Translations under genes and position numbers: made by a program | Origin: Ignavibacteriota bacterium | Lineage (GTDB): Bacteria; Bacteroidota; Ignavibacteria; Ignavibacteriales; Melioribacteraceae | NCBI GenBank assembly: GCA_002698995.1 | Contig: PAAX01000013.1 | Coordinates: 53,921 to 117,920 of the forward strand | Length of the DNA stretch: 64,000 bases | Direction: 5' to 3' | Part shown: one piece after another, positions 9,157 through 17,185 of the stretch | Layout: each line of letters opens with the position of its first letter | How positions within the stretch are numbered: the first letter of the stretch is position 1 | Notes under the pieces: model-generated | Seen by the model: only the letters and a program-made list of their open reading frames with translations | What the model was told of the DNA's origin: nothing | Database searches by the model: none

Positions 9157-9785
9157 TATTGTTCTTCAACCGCATTTTCTAGTTTTTTAATTAGCTCATT
9201 AACCATAGTCGATATTTTCGAATCAACATTTCCCAGTTCGGTATTTATTAAGCAGCCTCCTTTTTCAATTTTTTCATCTTCCTCAAATTTTACTTTATTA
9301 AATTGATTTTCCAGTTCGGGAAGGAAATCTGAATTAACAATTGATTGATAATCATTGGGATTAAGCTTAATTAAAATTTGATTTGCACCAATTACTTTCT
9401 GTAATGAATTTTTTAAAACTGTTTCTATAATCGATTGATTTTCAATTTCTCTGGTTATAATTTTTTTTGAAATCTGCTTTGAAGTTTCAATTACAACTTT
9501 TTCGAATGCTGTTTCATAATTGATTATTCTCTCTTCAAATGATTTTATTATACTGTAAAATTCTTCAGCTTTTTCCATCATTTGCTGGTTGTATTCGCTC
9601 TCCAATTCAGCCTTTGCATCATCATATCCTTTATTGTAGCCTAAGTTAAATTGTCTTTCAAGTTCAACCCTAAATCTTTTATCATTGCTTTCTTGATCAT
9701 CAATATCAATGCTTGAAATATTATCTTCATTTAAAACAGCTTTTAATGATTTTGATTTTATATTTAATTTGATAACATCAGACAT
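9156..9785 (-). CDS. fliH: Flagellar assembly protein FliH
   Basis: A 209-residue soluble protein with an Asp/Glu-rich N-terminus, a GYNKGYDDAKAELESEYNQQ helix (about 49-68; GxxxG-type repeat typical of FliH) and a conserved C-terminal domain that binds FliI (ISKKIITREIENQSIIETVL; GGCLINTELGNVDSKI near 180). FliH holds FliI at the C-ring. Its start overlaps fliG by 8 nt and its stop overlaps fliI. Confidence 0.88.
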   Translation of the reverse strand: MSDVIKLNIKSKSLKAVLNEDNISSIDIDDQESNDKRFRVELERQFNLGYNKGYDDAKAELESEYNQQMMEKAEEFYSIIKSFEERIINYETAFEKVVIETSKQISKKIITREIENQSIIETVLKNSLQKVIGANQILIKLNPNDYQSIVNSDFLPELENQFNKVKFEEDEKIEKGGCLINTELGNVDSKISTMVNELIKKLENAVEEQ

Positions 9786-10821
9786 AAACTTCTTCCGAGC
9801 CTCCTCTGAAGTTTATAGTTATCTCTTCTTGTTCTTCTAACATCTTAATAACTTCAACTATTCTTGCCTGAGCACCTTCAACTTCTTTAAGTCTTACAGG
9901 ACCCATATATTGTAATTCTTCTTTAAGCAGATCAGCGGCTCTTTCAGACATATTAGAGAATACTTTATCTTTAACTTTTTCTTCGGATATCTTCATTGCA
10001 AGACCAAGATCTTTTCTGTCAACCTCTTTAAGAATTCTTTGAATATCTCTATCTTGAAGATGAATTATATCGTCAAATATGAACATCAATCTTTTGATTT
10101 CATTTGCTACATCGGGATCTTTATCTTCAAGATCATTTATTACTTCTTTACTTAATGTAGTATTGGTTCTGTTCAGAATTGTAGCAACACTTTTTGGTCC
10201 GCCAAGCTTACTCATTGATTGATTGATTGAAAATCCAGCTAGTTCATCGACTACTTGTTCAATCTGTTTTAATGTTTGAGGTGAAATCTTTCCTAAAGTG
10301 GCAATTCTATAAACAACATCTCCGCGCAAATCTTCCGGAAGTTCTTTTAATGCTTCTGCGGTTTGGTCGGGACTTAAATGTGAAAGTATTAATGCTATTG
10401 TCTGCGGATGTTCTTTATTTAGGAAGTTAACTAATTGTGTTGAGTCTGCTTTCTTTAATACATCAAATCCGTGTAGAGTTGTTACATTTTTTACTTTTTC
10501 AATAATTTCTAATGCTTTAGCTAAACCAAAAGATTTTTCGAGAACCGACTGAGCAAATTCTAATCCTCCCTCAAGAACATATTCTCTTGCAGTAACCATG
10601 TTGTAATAATCATTCATTACTTGATCAACTACATTGGAAGGAATATTTTTTACTTTAGTTATTTCTGCAGATATTACTTCAACATCGGTTGGCTCCATAT
10701 ATTTAAATACGGAAGCTGCATTTTCAATATCCAAAGCTATTAATAATAAAGCAGCTTTTTGTGAACCCGAAAGGTCTTCTGCAGTTAATGATTTGCCCGA
10801 TAATGATTTTCTAGTACTCAT
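9778..10821 (-). CDS. fliG: Flagellar motor switch protein FliG
   Basis: A 347-residue C-ring protein that couples the stator to rotation. Three regions are visible. The N-terminal FliF-binding domain starts around LSGSQKAALLLIALDIENA. The middle domain has the EHPQTIALILSHL motif (about 135-147). The C-terminal torque helix (FSNMSERAADLLKEELQYMG) has charged Arg/Glu/Asp residues in the expected places. The start overlaps fliF by 11 nt and the stop overlaps fliH. Confidence 0.97.
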   Translation of the reverse strand: MSTRKSLSGKSLTAEDLSGSQKAALLLIALDIENAASVFKYMEPTDVEVISAEITKVKNIPSNVVDQVMNDYYNMVTAREYVLEGGLEFAQSVLEKSFGLAKALEIIEKVKNVTTLHGFDVLKKADSTQLVNFLNKEHPQTIALILSHLSPDQTAEALKELPEDLRGDVVYRIATLGKISPQTLKQIEQVVDELAGFSINQSMSKLGGPKSVATILNRTNTTLSKEVINDLEDKDPDVANEIKRLMFIFDDIIHLQDRDIQRILKEVDRKDLGLAMKISEEKVKDKVFSNMSERAADLLKEELQYMGPVRLKEVEGAQARIVEVIKMLEEQEEITINFRGGSEEVYV

Positions 10822-12418
10822 CTTCTCTCAACCATGAATTAATTAACTTTGCTGCTTCACTTGGATTTTTTGCTACATAGTTTACAATCTTATCTTGAAC
10901 AACTTTTCTTTGCTGCGCTTCATCCGTAATTTCATCTTCAATATCGCCGACATCTAAAAGTTTTTTTCTCGGTTTACTGCTTAGCTGGGGCATTGCTCCA
11001 ACTGATCCGGCAGCAGATAATGAAGGTGTTAAATCGCTGAATGAATCATCTTTATAGTTTACTGTTCCGATAATTATCTTTTCGTTCTTAAGTCTCTTCA
11101 TCAAACCTTTTATAACAAATAATGATGCACCAATTGCAAACACTATTAATATTAAGTTCGACCATTTTTGAATATCATCCAAAGGTGATACTTCCTCAAC
11201 TACAGGTTCTTCTAAAAATTGTGTTTCAAATGGGATACTTACTATAGAAATCTGATCTTGACGAGACGGATCCAAGCCAACCGACTGTCTAATTATTTGT
11301 TCTAACTGTTGAAGCTGTTCTTCATTTCTCGGTTCGTTTATAATTTCCGTAACTTCACCGTTTTTCACTTCTTTATTTATACCGTTGATAACCGCAGCTA
11401 CCGTAACTCTTTTAATGTTTCCAGCACCCTGAACAACACGCTCAATGGTTTTACTAATTTCATAATTTGTTGTGCTGTTTTCTGTAACTACAGCGCTTGA
11501 ATCTGCGATAGATTTACCGCCGCTTTCCGATTTAATTATCTGCTCACTGATTGCAACCTGAGATTCAGGATCATACAATTCCATTGTTTTGTCAACTTGC
11601 TTAAAATCGAGATCTACATTTATTTTAACTATTGCATTTCCATATCCTAATACATTATCAAGCAGACTTTGAGCTTTATTAGCAAGGTAATCTTCAACTT
11701 TATTTTTAATCTCGTACTGTTTACTTCCTGAAATTCCTAATCCTTCTTCATCTTCCTGTTTTGAAAGGAGTCTTCCTTTAGTATCAATTATTGCAACTTT
11801 CCCGGGCTGAAGTCCTTCAATACTTGCGGCAACTAAATTTGAAATTGCGTTAATATTTTGGTTTGTAAGTTTATAGCCTGAATTTAATTTAAGAACAACC
11901 GAAGCTGTCGGTTCTTTTTGTTCGTCTTTGAAAATTGATTTTTCCGGAAATACTAAATGAACTCTTGCTCCTTCAATCCCACTTTGCTGCATTATAGTTC
12001 TAGAAAGTTCTCCTTCAAGAGCACGTTTAAAATTGAGTTTCTGCATGAATTCACTCATGCCCATCATATTATTATCAAAAAGTTCATATCCAATAATTCC
12101 GGAACTTGGAATTCCTTTAGCGGCTAAACCAAGTCTCATTTCATATAAATTTTCGGCGGGAACCAATACATCCTGCCCGTTATTCTCCAGTTTATATGGT
12201 ACTTTTTGAGTATTTAAGTATTCAATTGCCTTTGAAGCATCTTCAGGTGCAAGGTTGGAATACAGTTTTGAATAATTCGGTTCATTGAAAATGAAAATCA
12301 CAAAACCGAGAATAATAATTGTGAAAACTAAGATTCCGCCAAGCAGCATTCTTTGCTGAAGAGAAAGTTTGTTAAAAATATTAAATACAGCTCCTAAAGA
12401 ATTTTTATTAGCTTCCAC
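10811..12418 (-). CDS. fliF: Flagellar MS-ring protein FliF
   Basis: A 535-residue membrane protein that forms the MS-ring. The first membrane helix is at about 25-46 (MLLGGILVFTIIILGFVIFI). Periplasmic YscJ-like ring domains follow (YSNLAPEDASKAIEYLNTQK and the LARTIxx-type RALEGELSRTIMQQSGIEGA). The second membrane helix is at about 418-440 (WSNLILIVFAIGASLFVIKG). The C-terminal tail (EAAKLINSWLREDE) is the FliG-binding peptide. Length and order are normal. Confidence 0.96.
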   Translation of the reverse strand: MEANKNSLGAVFNIFNKLSLQQRMLLGGILVFTIIILGFVIFIFNEPNYSKLYSNLAPEDASKAIEYLNTQKVPYKLENNGQDVLVPAENLYEMRLGLAAKGIPSSGIIGYELFDNNMMGMSEFMQKLNFKRALEGELSRTIMQQSGIEGARVHLVFPEKSIFKDEQKEPTASVVLKLNSGYKLTNQNINAISNLVAASIEGLQPGKVAIIDTKGRLLSKQEDEEGLGISGSKQYEIKNKVEDYLANKAQSLLDNVLGYGNAIVKINVDLDFKQVDKTMELYDPESQVAISEQIIKSESGGKSIADSSAVVTENSTTNYEISKTIERVVQGAGNIKRVTVAAVINGINKEVKNGEVTEIINEPRNEEQLQQLEQIIRQSVGLDPSRQDQISIVSIPFETQFLEEPVVEEVSPLDDIQKWSNLILIVFAIGASLFVIKGLMKRLKNEKIIIGTVNYKDDSFSDLTPSLSAAGSVGAMPQLSSKPRKKLLDVGDIEDEITDEAQQRKVVQDKIVNYVAKNPSEAAKLINSWLREDEY

Positions 12419-12420
12419 TG

Positions 12421-12708
12421 TTATTGCATCCTTGTTAATTCTTTATACATATCTATTGTTTTATTTCTTATTTCCATTAGAAGTTCAAGACTAGTTTTGG
12501 CTTTTTCACCGGCAATCATTACTTCATGCAGTTCAACATCTTTTCCTTCAACAAAATCTTTTGTAAGCTGCTTTGATTCTTGTTGATTTTGATGAACTCC
12601 TTTTACAAACTCCCCAAGTAAATTTCCAAAACTTGCATCTTGCTTTTTTGATATCTCACCAAGTTTTTGTAATTCTGGATTTATTCCGTTAATCGAATTT
12701 ATTTTCAT
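12421..12708 (-). CDS. fliE: Hook-basal body protein FliE
   Basis: A 95-residue rod-junction protein that connects the MS-ring to the proximal rod. The C-terminal signature is clear (VELHEVMIAGEKAKTSLELL, then MEIRNKTIDMYKELTRMQ). It lies 2 nt upstream of fliF. In most operons fliE follows flgC directly; here an 82-aa orphan sits between the two. Confidence 0.93.
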   Translation of the reverse strand: MKINSINGINPELQKLGEISKKQDASFGNLLGEFVKGVHQNQQESKQLTKDFVEGKDVELHEVMIAGEKAKTSLELLMEIRNKTIDMYKELTRMQ

Positions 12709-12709
12709 A

Positions 12710-12958
12710 TTAACCTCTTCTGTCGAAATTTGTACCTAAAGCAACACCGGACATTTTTCCGCTTTTTTGATAAAAATGATAATCTATTATTTCTGTTTGA
12801 TTTTCAGGATAAAGCTTTGTGAAAAAATTCTTTTCATCATTGTTTATTATTGGATTTGATTCAGTAAGTTCTTTTGCAAAATCTACTTTTGGTTTAGCGG
12901 CAACATTTTTTATTTGAAACGGATTATAATTTCCTAAAGCGGTAGCACCAATTTTCAT
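12710..12958 (-). CDS. Small orphan protein between flgC and fliE
   Basis: An 82-residue frame tightly packed in the rod operon (1-nt spacing on both sides), so it is almost surely translated. It has no signal peptide and no membrane helix. The sequence is Asn/Lys-rich, with an N-terminal MKIGATALGNYNPF that resembles the MKI-x-(A/S) starts of neighbouring secreted rod proteins. I recognise no family. A role as a small rod or export accessory is inferred from position only. Confidence 0.7.
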   Translation of the reverse strand: MKIGATALGNYNPFQIKNVAAKPKVDFAKELTESNPIINNDEKNFFTKLYPENQTEIIDYHFYQKSGKMSGVALGTNFDRRG

Positions 12959-12959
12959 A

Positions 12960-13472
12960 TTATATCTCCAAAGAGTCTTTTGCTATTTGTTTACTGGAAT
13001 TAAATGCAGTTAAATTTGCTTCATAACTTCTAGTTGCCGATATCATTTCAACCATTTCATTTACAACATTCACATTTGGCAGCTCAACATAACCTTCATT
13101 ACTTGCATCCGGATGATCCGGCATATAAACTAAATTACCTTGCGTTTTATCTACTTCAATATTCGATTCAATTCCTGTATCATTACTTAACTGCTGATTA
13201 TTTACCGGTCCTGAAAATTTAGCCGGCTGCAAATGTGCCGATTCACTTCTTGCCATTTTTAATGTTAAATTACCTTGGGCAGCAGAAAAATTATTAGCAA
13301 AGGTTTCTTCATTTTTAACAACTAAATATTTTCTTTGGTATGGAATTCCTTCTTTAGTTTTAGTTGTATCCGAATTAGCCATATTCTCAGCAACTAAATC
13401 CATTTTGCGTTTTTGAATTGACATTCCTTTAGCACTCATATTAAAAGAACTAAAGTTTGGTGAGATCTTCAT
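12960..13472 (-). CDS. flgC: Flagellar basal-body rod protein FlgC
   Basis: A 170-residue proximal rod subunit. The N-terminal rod motif (KMDLVAENMANSDTTKTKEG, about 22-41) and the C-terminal helix (VNEMVEMISATRSYEANLTA, about 135-154) are typical. The length is slightly above the usual 135-150, with extra residues in the Gln/Ser/Asn-rich middle. It starts on the flgB stop (1-nt overlap). Confidence 0.95.
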   Translation of the reverse strand: MKISPNFSSFNMSAKGMSIQKRKMDLVAENMANSDTTKTKEGIPYQRKYLVVKNEETFANNFSAAQGNLTLKMARSESAHLQPAKFSGPVNNQQLSNDTGIESNIEVDKTQGNLVYMPDHPDASNEGYVELPNVNVVNEMVEMISATRSYEANLTAFNSSKQIAKDSLEI

Positions 13473-13855
13473 TATCTACCTCCCTTTATAACTGATTGAA
13501 GTGTTTTATAGTAGGAACTCATTTTTCTAGAAGCAAATTTGAACATGATTGAGTTTTGAGCCATTTCAGCCATCTCATGATCTATATCTACATTATTTAT
13601 TCCGGAATGATTTACAGAAGTTTCATCTTTTATAATTCTCATCTCACTTGAATCTAGGTTTTCGGTAAAACCAATATGCTTTGAATTAGTAGCTTTAATT
13701 TTGCCTGATTCGCCATTCAGCAATGAATTAAATTCTACATCTTCTCTTTTATAATTGAGAGTATTTGAATTAGCTATATTCTTGCTTATCACTTTATTTT
13801 TTAATGAAGTGTAATCAAGAACCTTTTCCATTAATTTTGATGTAGATGCCGACAT
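13472..13855 (-). CDS. flgB: Flagellar basal-body rod protein FlgB
   Basis: A 127-residue proximal rod subunit, the first gene of the basal-body operon. The motif KNKVISKNIANSNTLNYKRE (about 19-38) is the rod-protein N-terminal signature, and DIDHEMAEMAQNSIMFKFAS near 92-111 the C-terminal helix. The Shine-Dalgarno AGGA stands 6 nt before the ATG but lies inside an 11-bp hairpin. A sigma-54-like promoter overlaps the upstream arm of that hairpin. Confidence 0.95.
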   Translation of the reverse strand: MSASTSKLMEKVLDYTSLKNKVISKNIANSNTLNYKREDVEFNSLLNGESGKIKATNSKHIGFTENLDSSEMRIIKDETSVNHSGINNVDIDHEMAEMAQNSIMFKFASRKMSSYYKTLQSVIKGGR

Positions 13856-13857
13856 AA

Positions 13858-13886
13858 TTTTCCTGCTTATTTTTTAAGCAGGAAAA
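13858..13886 (-). promoter_or_regulatory. Hairpin covering the flgB ribosome-binding site
   Basis: TTTTCCTGCTT (13858-13868) and AAGCAGGAAAA (13876-13886) form a perfect 11-bp stem with a 7-nt A/T loop, ending 2 nt before the flgB ATG. The minus-strand Shine-Dalgarno AGGA lies in the stem. There is no T-run beyond the stem, so it is not a terminator. A transcript reading in from the chemotaxis genes would carry both arms; one starting at the sigma-54-like site would lack the upstream arm. Confidence 0.55.
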
Positions 13887-13901
13887 TCAAAACCAATGCC
13901 A
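13886..13901 (-). promoter_or_regulatory. Candidate sigma-54 promoter before flgB
   Basis: The minus strand reads TGGCATTGGTTTTGAT, matching TGGCAC-N5-TTGCW except for T at position 6 and A in place of the -12 C. The GG to GA spacing is the canonical 10 nt. The same deviations recur at 30528-30543, which supports both as genuine sites. A NtrC-type activator is encoded at 21176-22576. Confidence 0.5.
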
Positions 13902-13951
13902 GCTTTTAATTACTATTTTTGATGTTTATTTCGGAATGTAAACTTAAGATG

Positions 13952-13971
13952 TGGCTATATTTGTACAGTTG
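13952..13971 (-). promoter_or_regulatory. Conserved 20-nt element upstream of flgB
   Basis: The plus strand reads TGGCTATATTTGTACAGTTG, a close variant of the elements at 348-367 and 30681-30700. It lies about 50 nt upstream of the sigma-54-like promoter, a fitting distance for an enhancer-binding protein site. Confidence 0.4.
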
Positions 13972-13978
13972 ATAATTA

Positions 13979-14233
13979 TTATTCAGAATAATCTAATAAA
14001 ATTGATTTAGTTTCGCCGCATGAACAAACAAATTTGATCTCTTTTATGTTATCGTCTTCATCTTTTTTTAGGATTATTTTTACTCCGTCATGACTTTCCT
14101 GCTCTAAAGCAATTTTTGCAGAACCTACAATTTTTGCATCTTCTGCCTTAATTATATTTCCCGATCCGTAAACATTTCTGTAGGAAATTTCTTTATAAAC
14201 TTGGTCTTTGAATTCGTCTTTATTCTCTTTCAT
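13979..14233 (-). CDS. 84-aa orphan at the end of the chemotaxis operon
   Basis: A small acidic protein directly behind cheB (1-nt gap) and last gene of the chemotaxis operon. It has no membrane segment. The C-terminal part reads IKEIKFVCSCGETKSILLDY, with a CxC pair that could bind metal or be redox active; only two cysteines are present. A middle segment (VKIILKKDEDDNIKEIKFVC) looks like a beta-hairpin. I recognise no family. A chemotaxis role is inferred only from operon position. Confidence 0.7.
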   Translation of the reverse strand: MKENKDEFKDQVYKEISYRNVYGSGNIIKAEDAKIVGSAKIALEQESHDGVKIILKKDEDDNIKEIKFVCSCGETKSILLDYSE

Positions 14234-14234
14234 T

Positions 14235-15299
14235 TTAAACCGCCATATTAATTATATCTGGAATTTTTTCTAAAGGAGCTATCACATCTGCTAATCCGGC
14301 ATCTACTATTGCTTTCGGCATTCCGTAAACTACACAAGTATCTTCGTTTTGTGCAAGGCAGTATCCCCCCGCAGATTTAATATCCTTAATTCCTTCTAAA
14401 CCATCACGTCCCATGCCAGTCATAATTACTCCCAAAGTATTTTTTCCGTAAATATCAAAAACCGATTTAATCATTACATCTACGGAAGGTTTATGTAAAG
14501 TATCTGCCGGCTGGTCTGAAATATCGATATAAATTTCACCCTTCAAATTCTTTTTAACTTTCATGTGAAAACCGCCGGGAGCTATATAAACCGTTCCACC
14601 TGATACTATCTCACCATGTTCAGCTTCTTTTACTTTTAACGAGCTCATTGCATTTAATCTTTCGGCAAGAGATTGTGTAAATTTTGGAGGCATATGCTGA
14701 ACAATGAAAATTGGAATTTTTATATTTCCATTTAATCTTGGAATAACTTTTTGAAGTGATAACGGTCCTCCGGTTGAAATTCCTAAGGCTAAAGATTTGT
14801 ACCCAATTCGGGGAAGTATTTGGGAAGTTGATTTTACCGGAGCTGAAGACTCTGATCCACCAAATTTTTGAATTTTTGCTAATCTATTTCTAAGTGCTTT
14901 TTCTCTAACTATTGTTTTTACTTTTCTAATTAAGTCATCTTTAATGTTAATGATATTAACACTTACATAAGACATTTCTTTCGGAATAAAATCAACTGCG
15001 CCAAGTTCCAAAGCTTTAAGAGTAGCTTCTGCACCTTCCGTAGTAAGAGAACTAACCATAATAACAGAAGTAGGATTTTCGGTCATAATTCTTTTAAGTG
15101 CGGTTAACCCGTCCATCTTAGGCATTTCTATATCAAGAGTTAAGATATCGGGTTTATATTGTTTAACTAAAGATATTGCTTCAATTCCGTCTCGTCCGGT
15201 TGCTACAATATCAATAGAAGGATCAGAACCAAGAATAATAGATAATGATTTCCGCATAAAAGCGGAATCATCAACAATAACAGCTTTAATTTTTTGCAT
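14235..15299 (-). CDS. cheB: Chemotaxis response regulator protein-glutamate methylesterase CheB
   Basis: CheB removes methyl groups from chemoreceptor glutamates when phosphorylated by CheA. The N-terminal receiver has DD at 10-11 and the phospho-acceptor Asp56 in LDIEMPKMDG. The C-terminal methylesterase domain (about 165-350) shows the catalytic triad: Ser in GISTGGPLSL (about 172), His in FIVQHMPPKF (about 198) and Asp in GVIMTGMGRDG (about 298). Length 354 is normal. It overlaps the cheA stop by 1 nt. Confidence 0.96.
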   Translation of the reverse strand: MQKIKAVIVDDSAFMRKSLSIILGSDPSIDIVATGRDGIEAISLVKQYKPDILTLDIEMPKMDGLTALKRIMTENPTSVIMVSSLTTEGAEATLKALELGAVDFIPKEMSYVSVNIINIKDDLIRKVKTIVREKALRNRLAKIQKFGGSESSAPVKSTSQILPRIGYKSLALGISTGGPLSLQKVIPRLNGNIKIPIFIVQHMPPKFTQSLAERLNAMSSLKVKEAEHGEIVSGGTVYIAPGGFHMKVKKNLKGEIYIDISDQPADTLHKPSVDVMIKSVFDIYGKNTLGVIMTGMGRDGLEGIKDIKSAGGYCLAQNEDTCVVYGMPKAIVDAGLADVIAPLEKIPDIINMAV

Positions 15300-17179
15300 T
15301 ATGCATGAACCATAATTTTGTTAACCATCTCGGCAATATCAAGAATCATTACAACTTTACCGTCTCCCATAATAGTAGAACCGGCAACTCCATCTATGTT
15401 CCCAATATAACTGCCAAGTGATTTTATAACAACTTCTTTTTGACCAACAAGTTCATTAACTTTTAATCCGTATCGTTTTTCGGCAATACCAACAACAACA
15501 ACATACTGCCAATCTTCTTGAATATCATTTATTTTCATTCCGTACAAAGCTTCATCAATATCAATTAAAGGAAGTACAGATTCACGAAGTTTTATACATT
15601 CATTAGTTTTCACAGAATATATTTGAGTGATCGGTACTCTAACAACTTCAATAACAGAATTTAGAGGAACAACTACAGTTTCGCCGGCAACTTTAACCAA
15701 TAATCCTTGAATAATAGCAAGTGTTAAAGGAAGCTTAATAATAATTTTTGTTCCTTTATTCACTTCAGATTCAATATTAATTATACCGCGTAATTTAGCA
15801 ACGTTGGTTTTTACCACATCCATACCAACACCGCGTCCGGATACATTAGTTACCTTTTTAGCGGTTGAGAATCCAGGTGCAAATATAAGATTGAAAATAT
15901 CCTGTTTACTTAACTCATTAGCCTTATCTGCAGAAATAATTCCCTTCTGAATTGCTTTCTCCTTTATAGCTTCAGTATCAATTCCTTTTCCATCATCCTC
16001 AATTGAAATAATAATATTATTGCCTTCATGTTCGGCTGAAAGAGTTACTGTTCCAAGTTCAGGTTTACCCAAAGCTTTACGATCTTCCGGTGTTTCAATT
16101 CCATGATCAATTGAGTTACGAACTAAGTGAACAAGAGGATCATTTATTTCTTCAATTAATGTTTTATCTAATTCGGTATCTTCCCCTTGAATAATTAGCT
16201 GAACTTCTCTGCCTAAATCTTTGCTTAAATCTCTTACCAATCTGGGGAATCTATTAAAGACTTTAGCAATTTTAATCATTCTCGTCTTCATTACTGCAAG
16301 CTGCAGTTCGGTAGTCATTAAATCAATTTGTCTTGTAGTTTCAGCTAAATCTCTGGATATTTTTGTTCCTTCATATTGAATTCCGGCTTCAATATTTATC
16401 TGTGCAAGTCTGTTTCTTCCAAGCACCAGTTCGGAAACAATATTTAGCAGCTCATCTAATCTTTGTACATCAACACGAATTGTATTTTCACCTTTTTTAC
16501 CATGCTGCAATGATTTATCATCTTTCTTATCAGAATTTTGATTTGAGTCCTCTTTCTGAGACATTGCGGCGTGAGTTGATACTTCATTCATTTCCGGAAT
16601 TTCAACACTTTCAATAATTTCATCTTCAGATTCAGTTATTGCTTCATCTGATTTCTCTACGGTTGATTTTTTGTCTTTTGTTGTCTTTGCTGTTTTGGTC
16701 TTTTTCGCTTTTGTTGTTTTAGTCTGTTTACTCTTTTTTACTTCTTGTACCGGGAGTTCTTTATTTTCAAGCTTAGCGATTAATGTATCCAATTCATAAA
16801 GAATTTCAGAAGTATCGAAATCCTCTTCTTTCTTTTCTTCAATCACATCAACCAAATCTTTAATGGCATCATAGCTTTTAAGAATATTATCCATTATTTC
16901 ATCATTAAGAAGAACTTCTCCTTTACGCAGCTTATTAAGAATATCTTCACCGCGATGAGTAACCTTCTGAAGTTTCTCCAAACCGAGGAAACCGGAAGTT
17001 CCTTTTATAGTATGAAACGAACGGAAAATTTGGTTTAGGAGATCAACATCATCCGGACGTTTTTCAATCTCAACCAAATCTAAATCCAACTGTTCCAATA
17101 TTTCTTTAGTCTCAACTAAAAAACTTTGGAAGATCTCCTGCATTTCAGGATCATTAAGAATATTAAATTCATCACTCAT
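15299..17179 (-). CDS. cheA: Chemotaxis histidine kinase CheA
   Basis: CheA autophosphorylates in response to receptors and passes phosphate to CheY and CheB. The P1 domain has His56 in FRSFHTIKGTSGF. P3 dimerisation is at about 235-290 (RVDVQRLDELLNIVSELVLG). The P4 ATPase has N-box LVHLVRNSIDHGIE and G-box SGRGVGMDVV. P5 is the CheW-like C-terminus. Between P1 and P3 (about 130-230) there is no recognisable P2 domain. A Lys/Thr-rich then acidic linker (KKSKQTKTTKAKKTKTAKTT) fills the place. At 626 residues it is a little short. No cheW or receptor gene adjoins. Confidence 0.96.
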   Translation of the reverse strand: MSDEFNILNDPEMQEIFQSFLVETKEILEQLDLDLVEIEKRPDDVDLLNQIFRSFHTIKGTSGFLGLEKLQKVTHRGEDILNKLRKGEVLLNDEIMDNILKSYDAIKDLVDVIEEKKEEDFDTSEILYELDTLIAKLENKELPVQEVKKSKQTKTTKAKKTKTAKTTKDKKSTVEKSDEAITESEDEIIESVEIPEMNEVSTHAAMSQKEDSNQNSDKKDDKSLQHGKKGENTIRVDVQRLDELLNIVSELVLGRNRLAQINIEAGIQYEGTKISRDLAETTRQIDLMTTELQLAVMKTRMIKIAKVFNRFPRLVRDLSKDLGREVQLIIQGEDTELDKTLIEEINDPLVHLVRNSIDHGIETPEDRKALGKPELGTVTLSAEHEGNNIIISIEDDGKGIDTEAIKEKAIQKGIISADKANELSKQDIFNLIFAPGFSTAKKVTNVSGRGVGMDVVKTNVAKLRGIINIESEVNKGTKIIIKLPLTLAIIQGLLVKVAGETVVVPLNSVIEVVRVPITQIYSVKTNECIKLRESVLPLIDIDEALYGMKINDIQEDWQYVVVVGIAEKRYGLKVNELVGQKEVVIKSLGSYIGNIDGVAGSTIMGDGKVVMILDIAEMVNKIMVHA

Positions 17180-17185
17180 AGTTTT

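Noticed and set aside
8600..9190. Plus-strand open frame of 196 aa opposite fliI
   Set aside because: FliI is conserved throughout; the antisense frame shows no domain and is Ser/Thr/Pro-rich as expected for a shadow.
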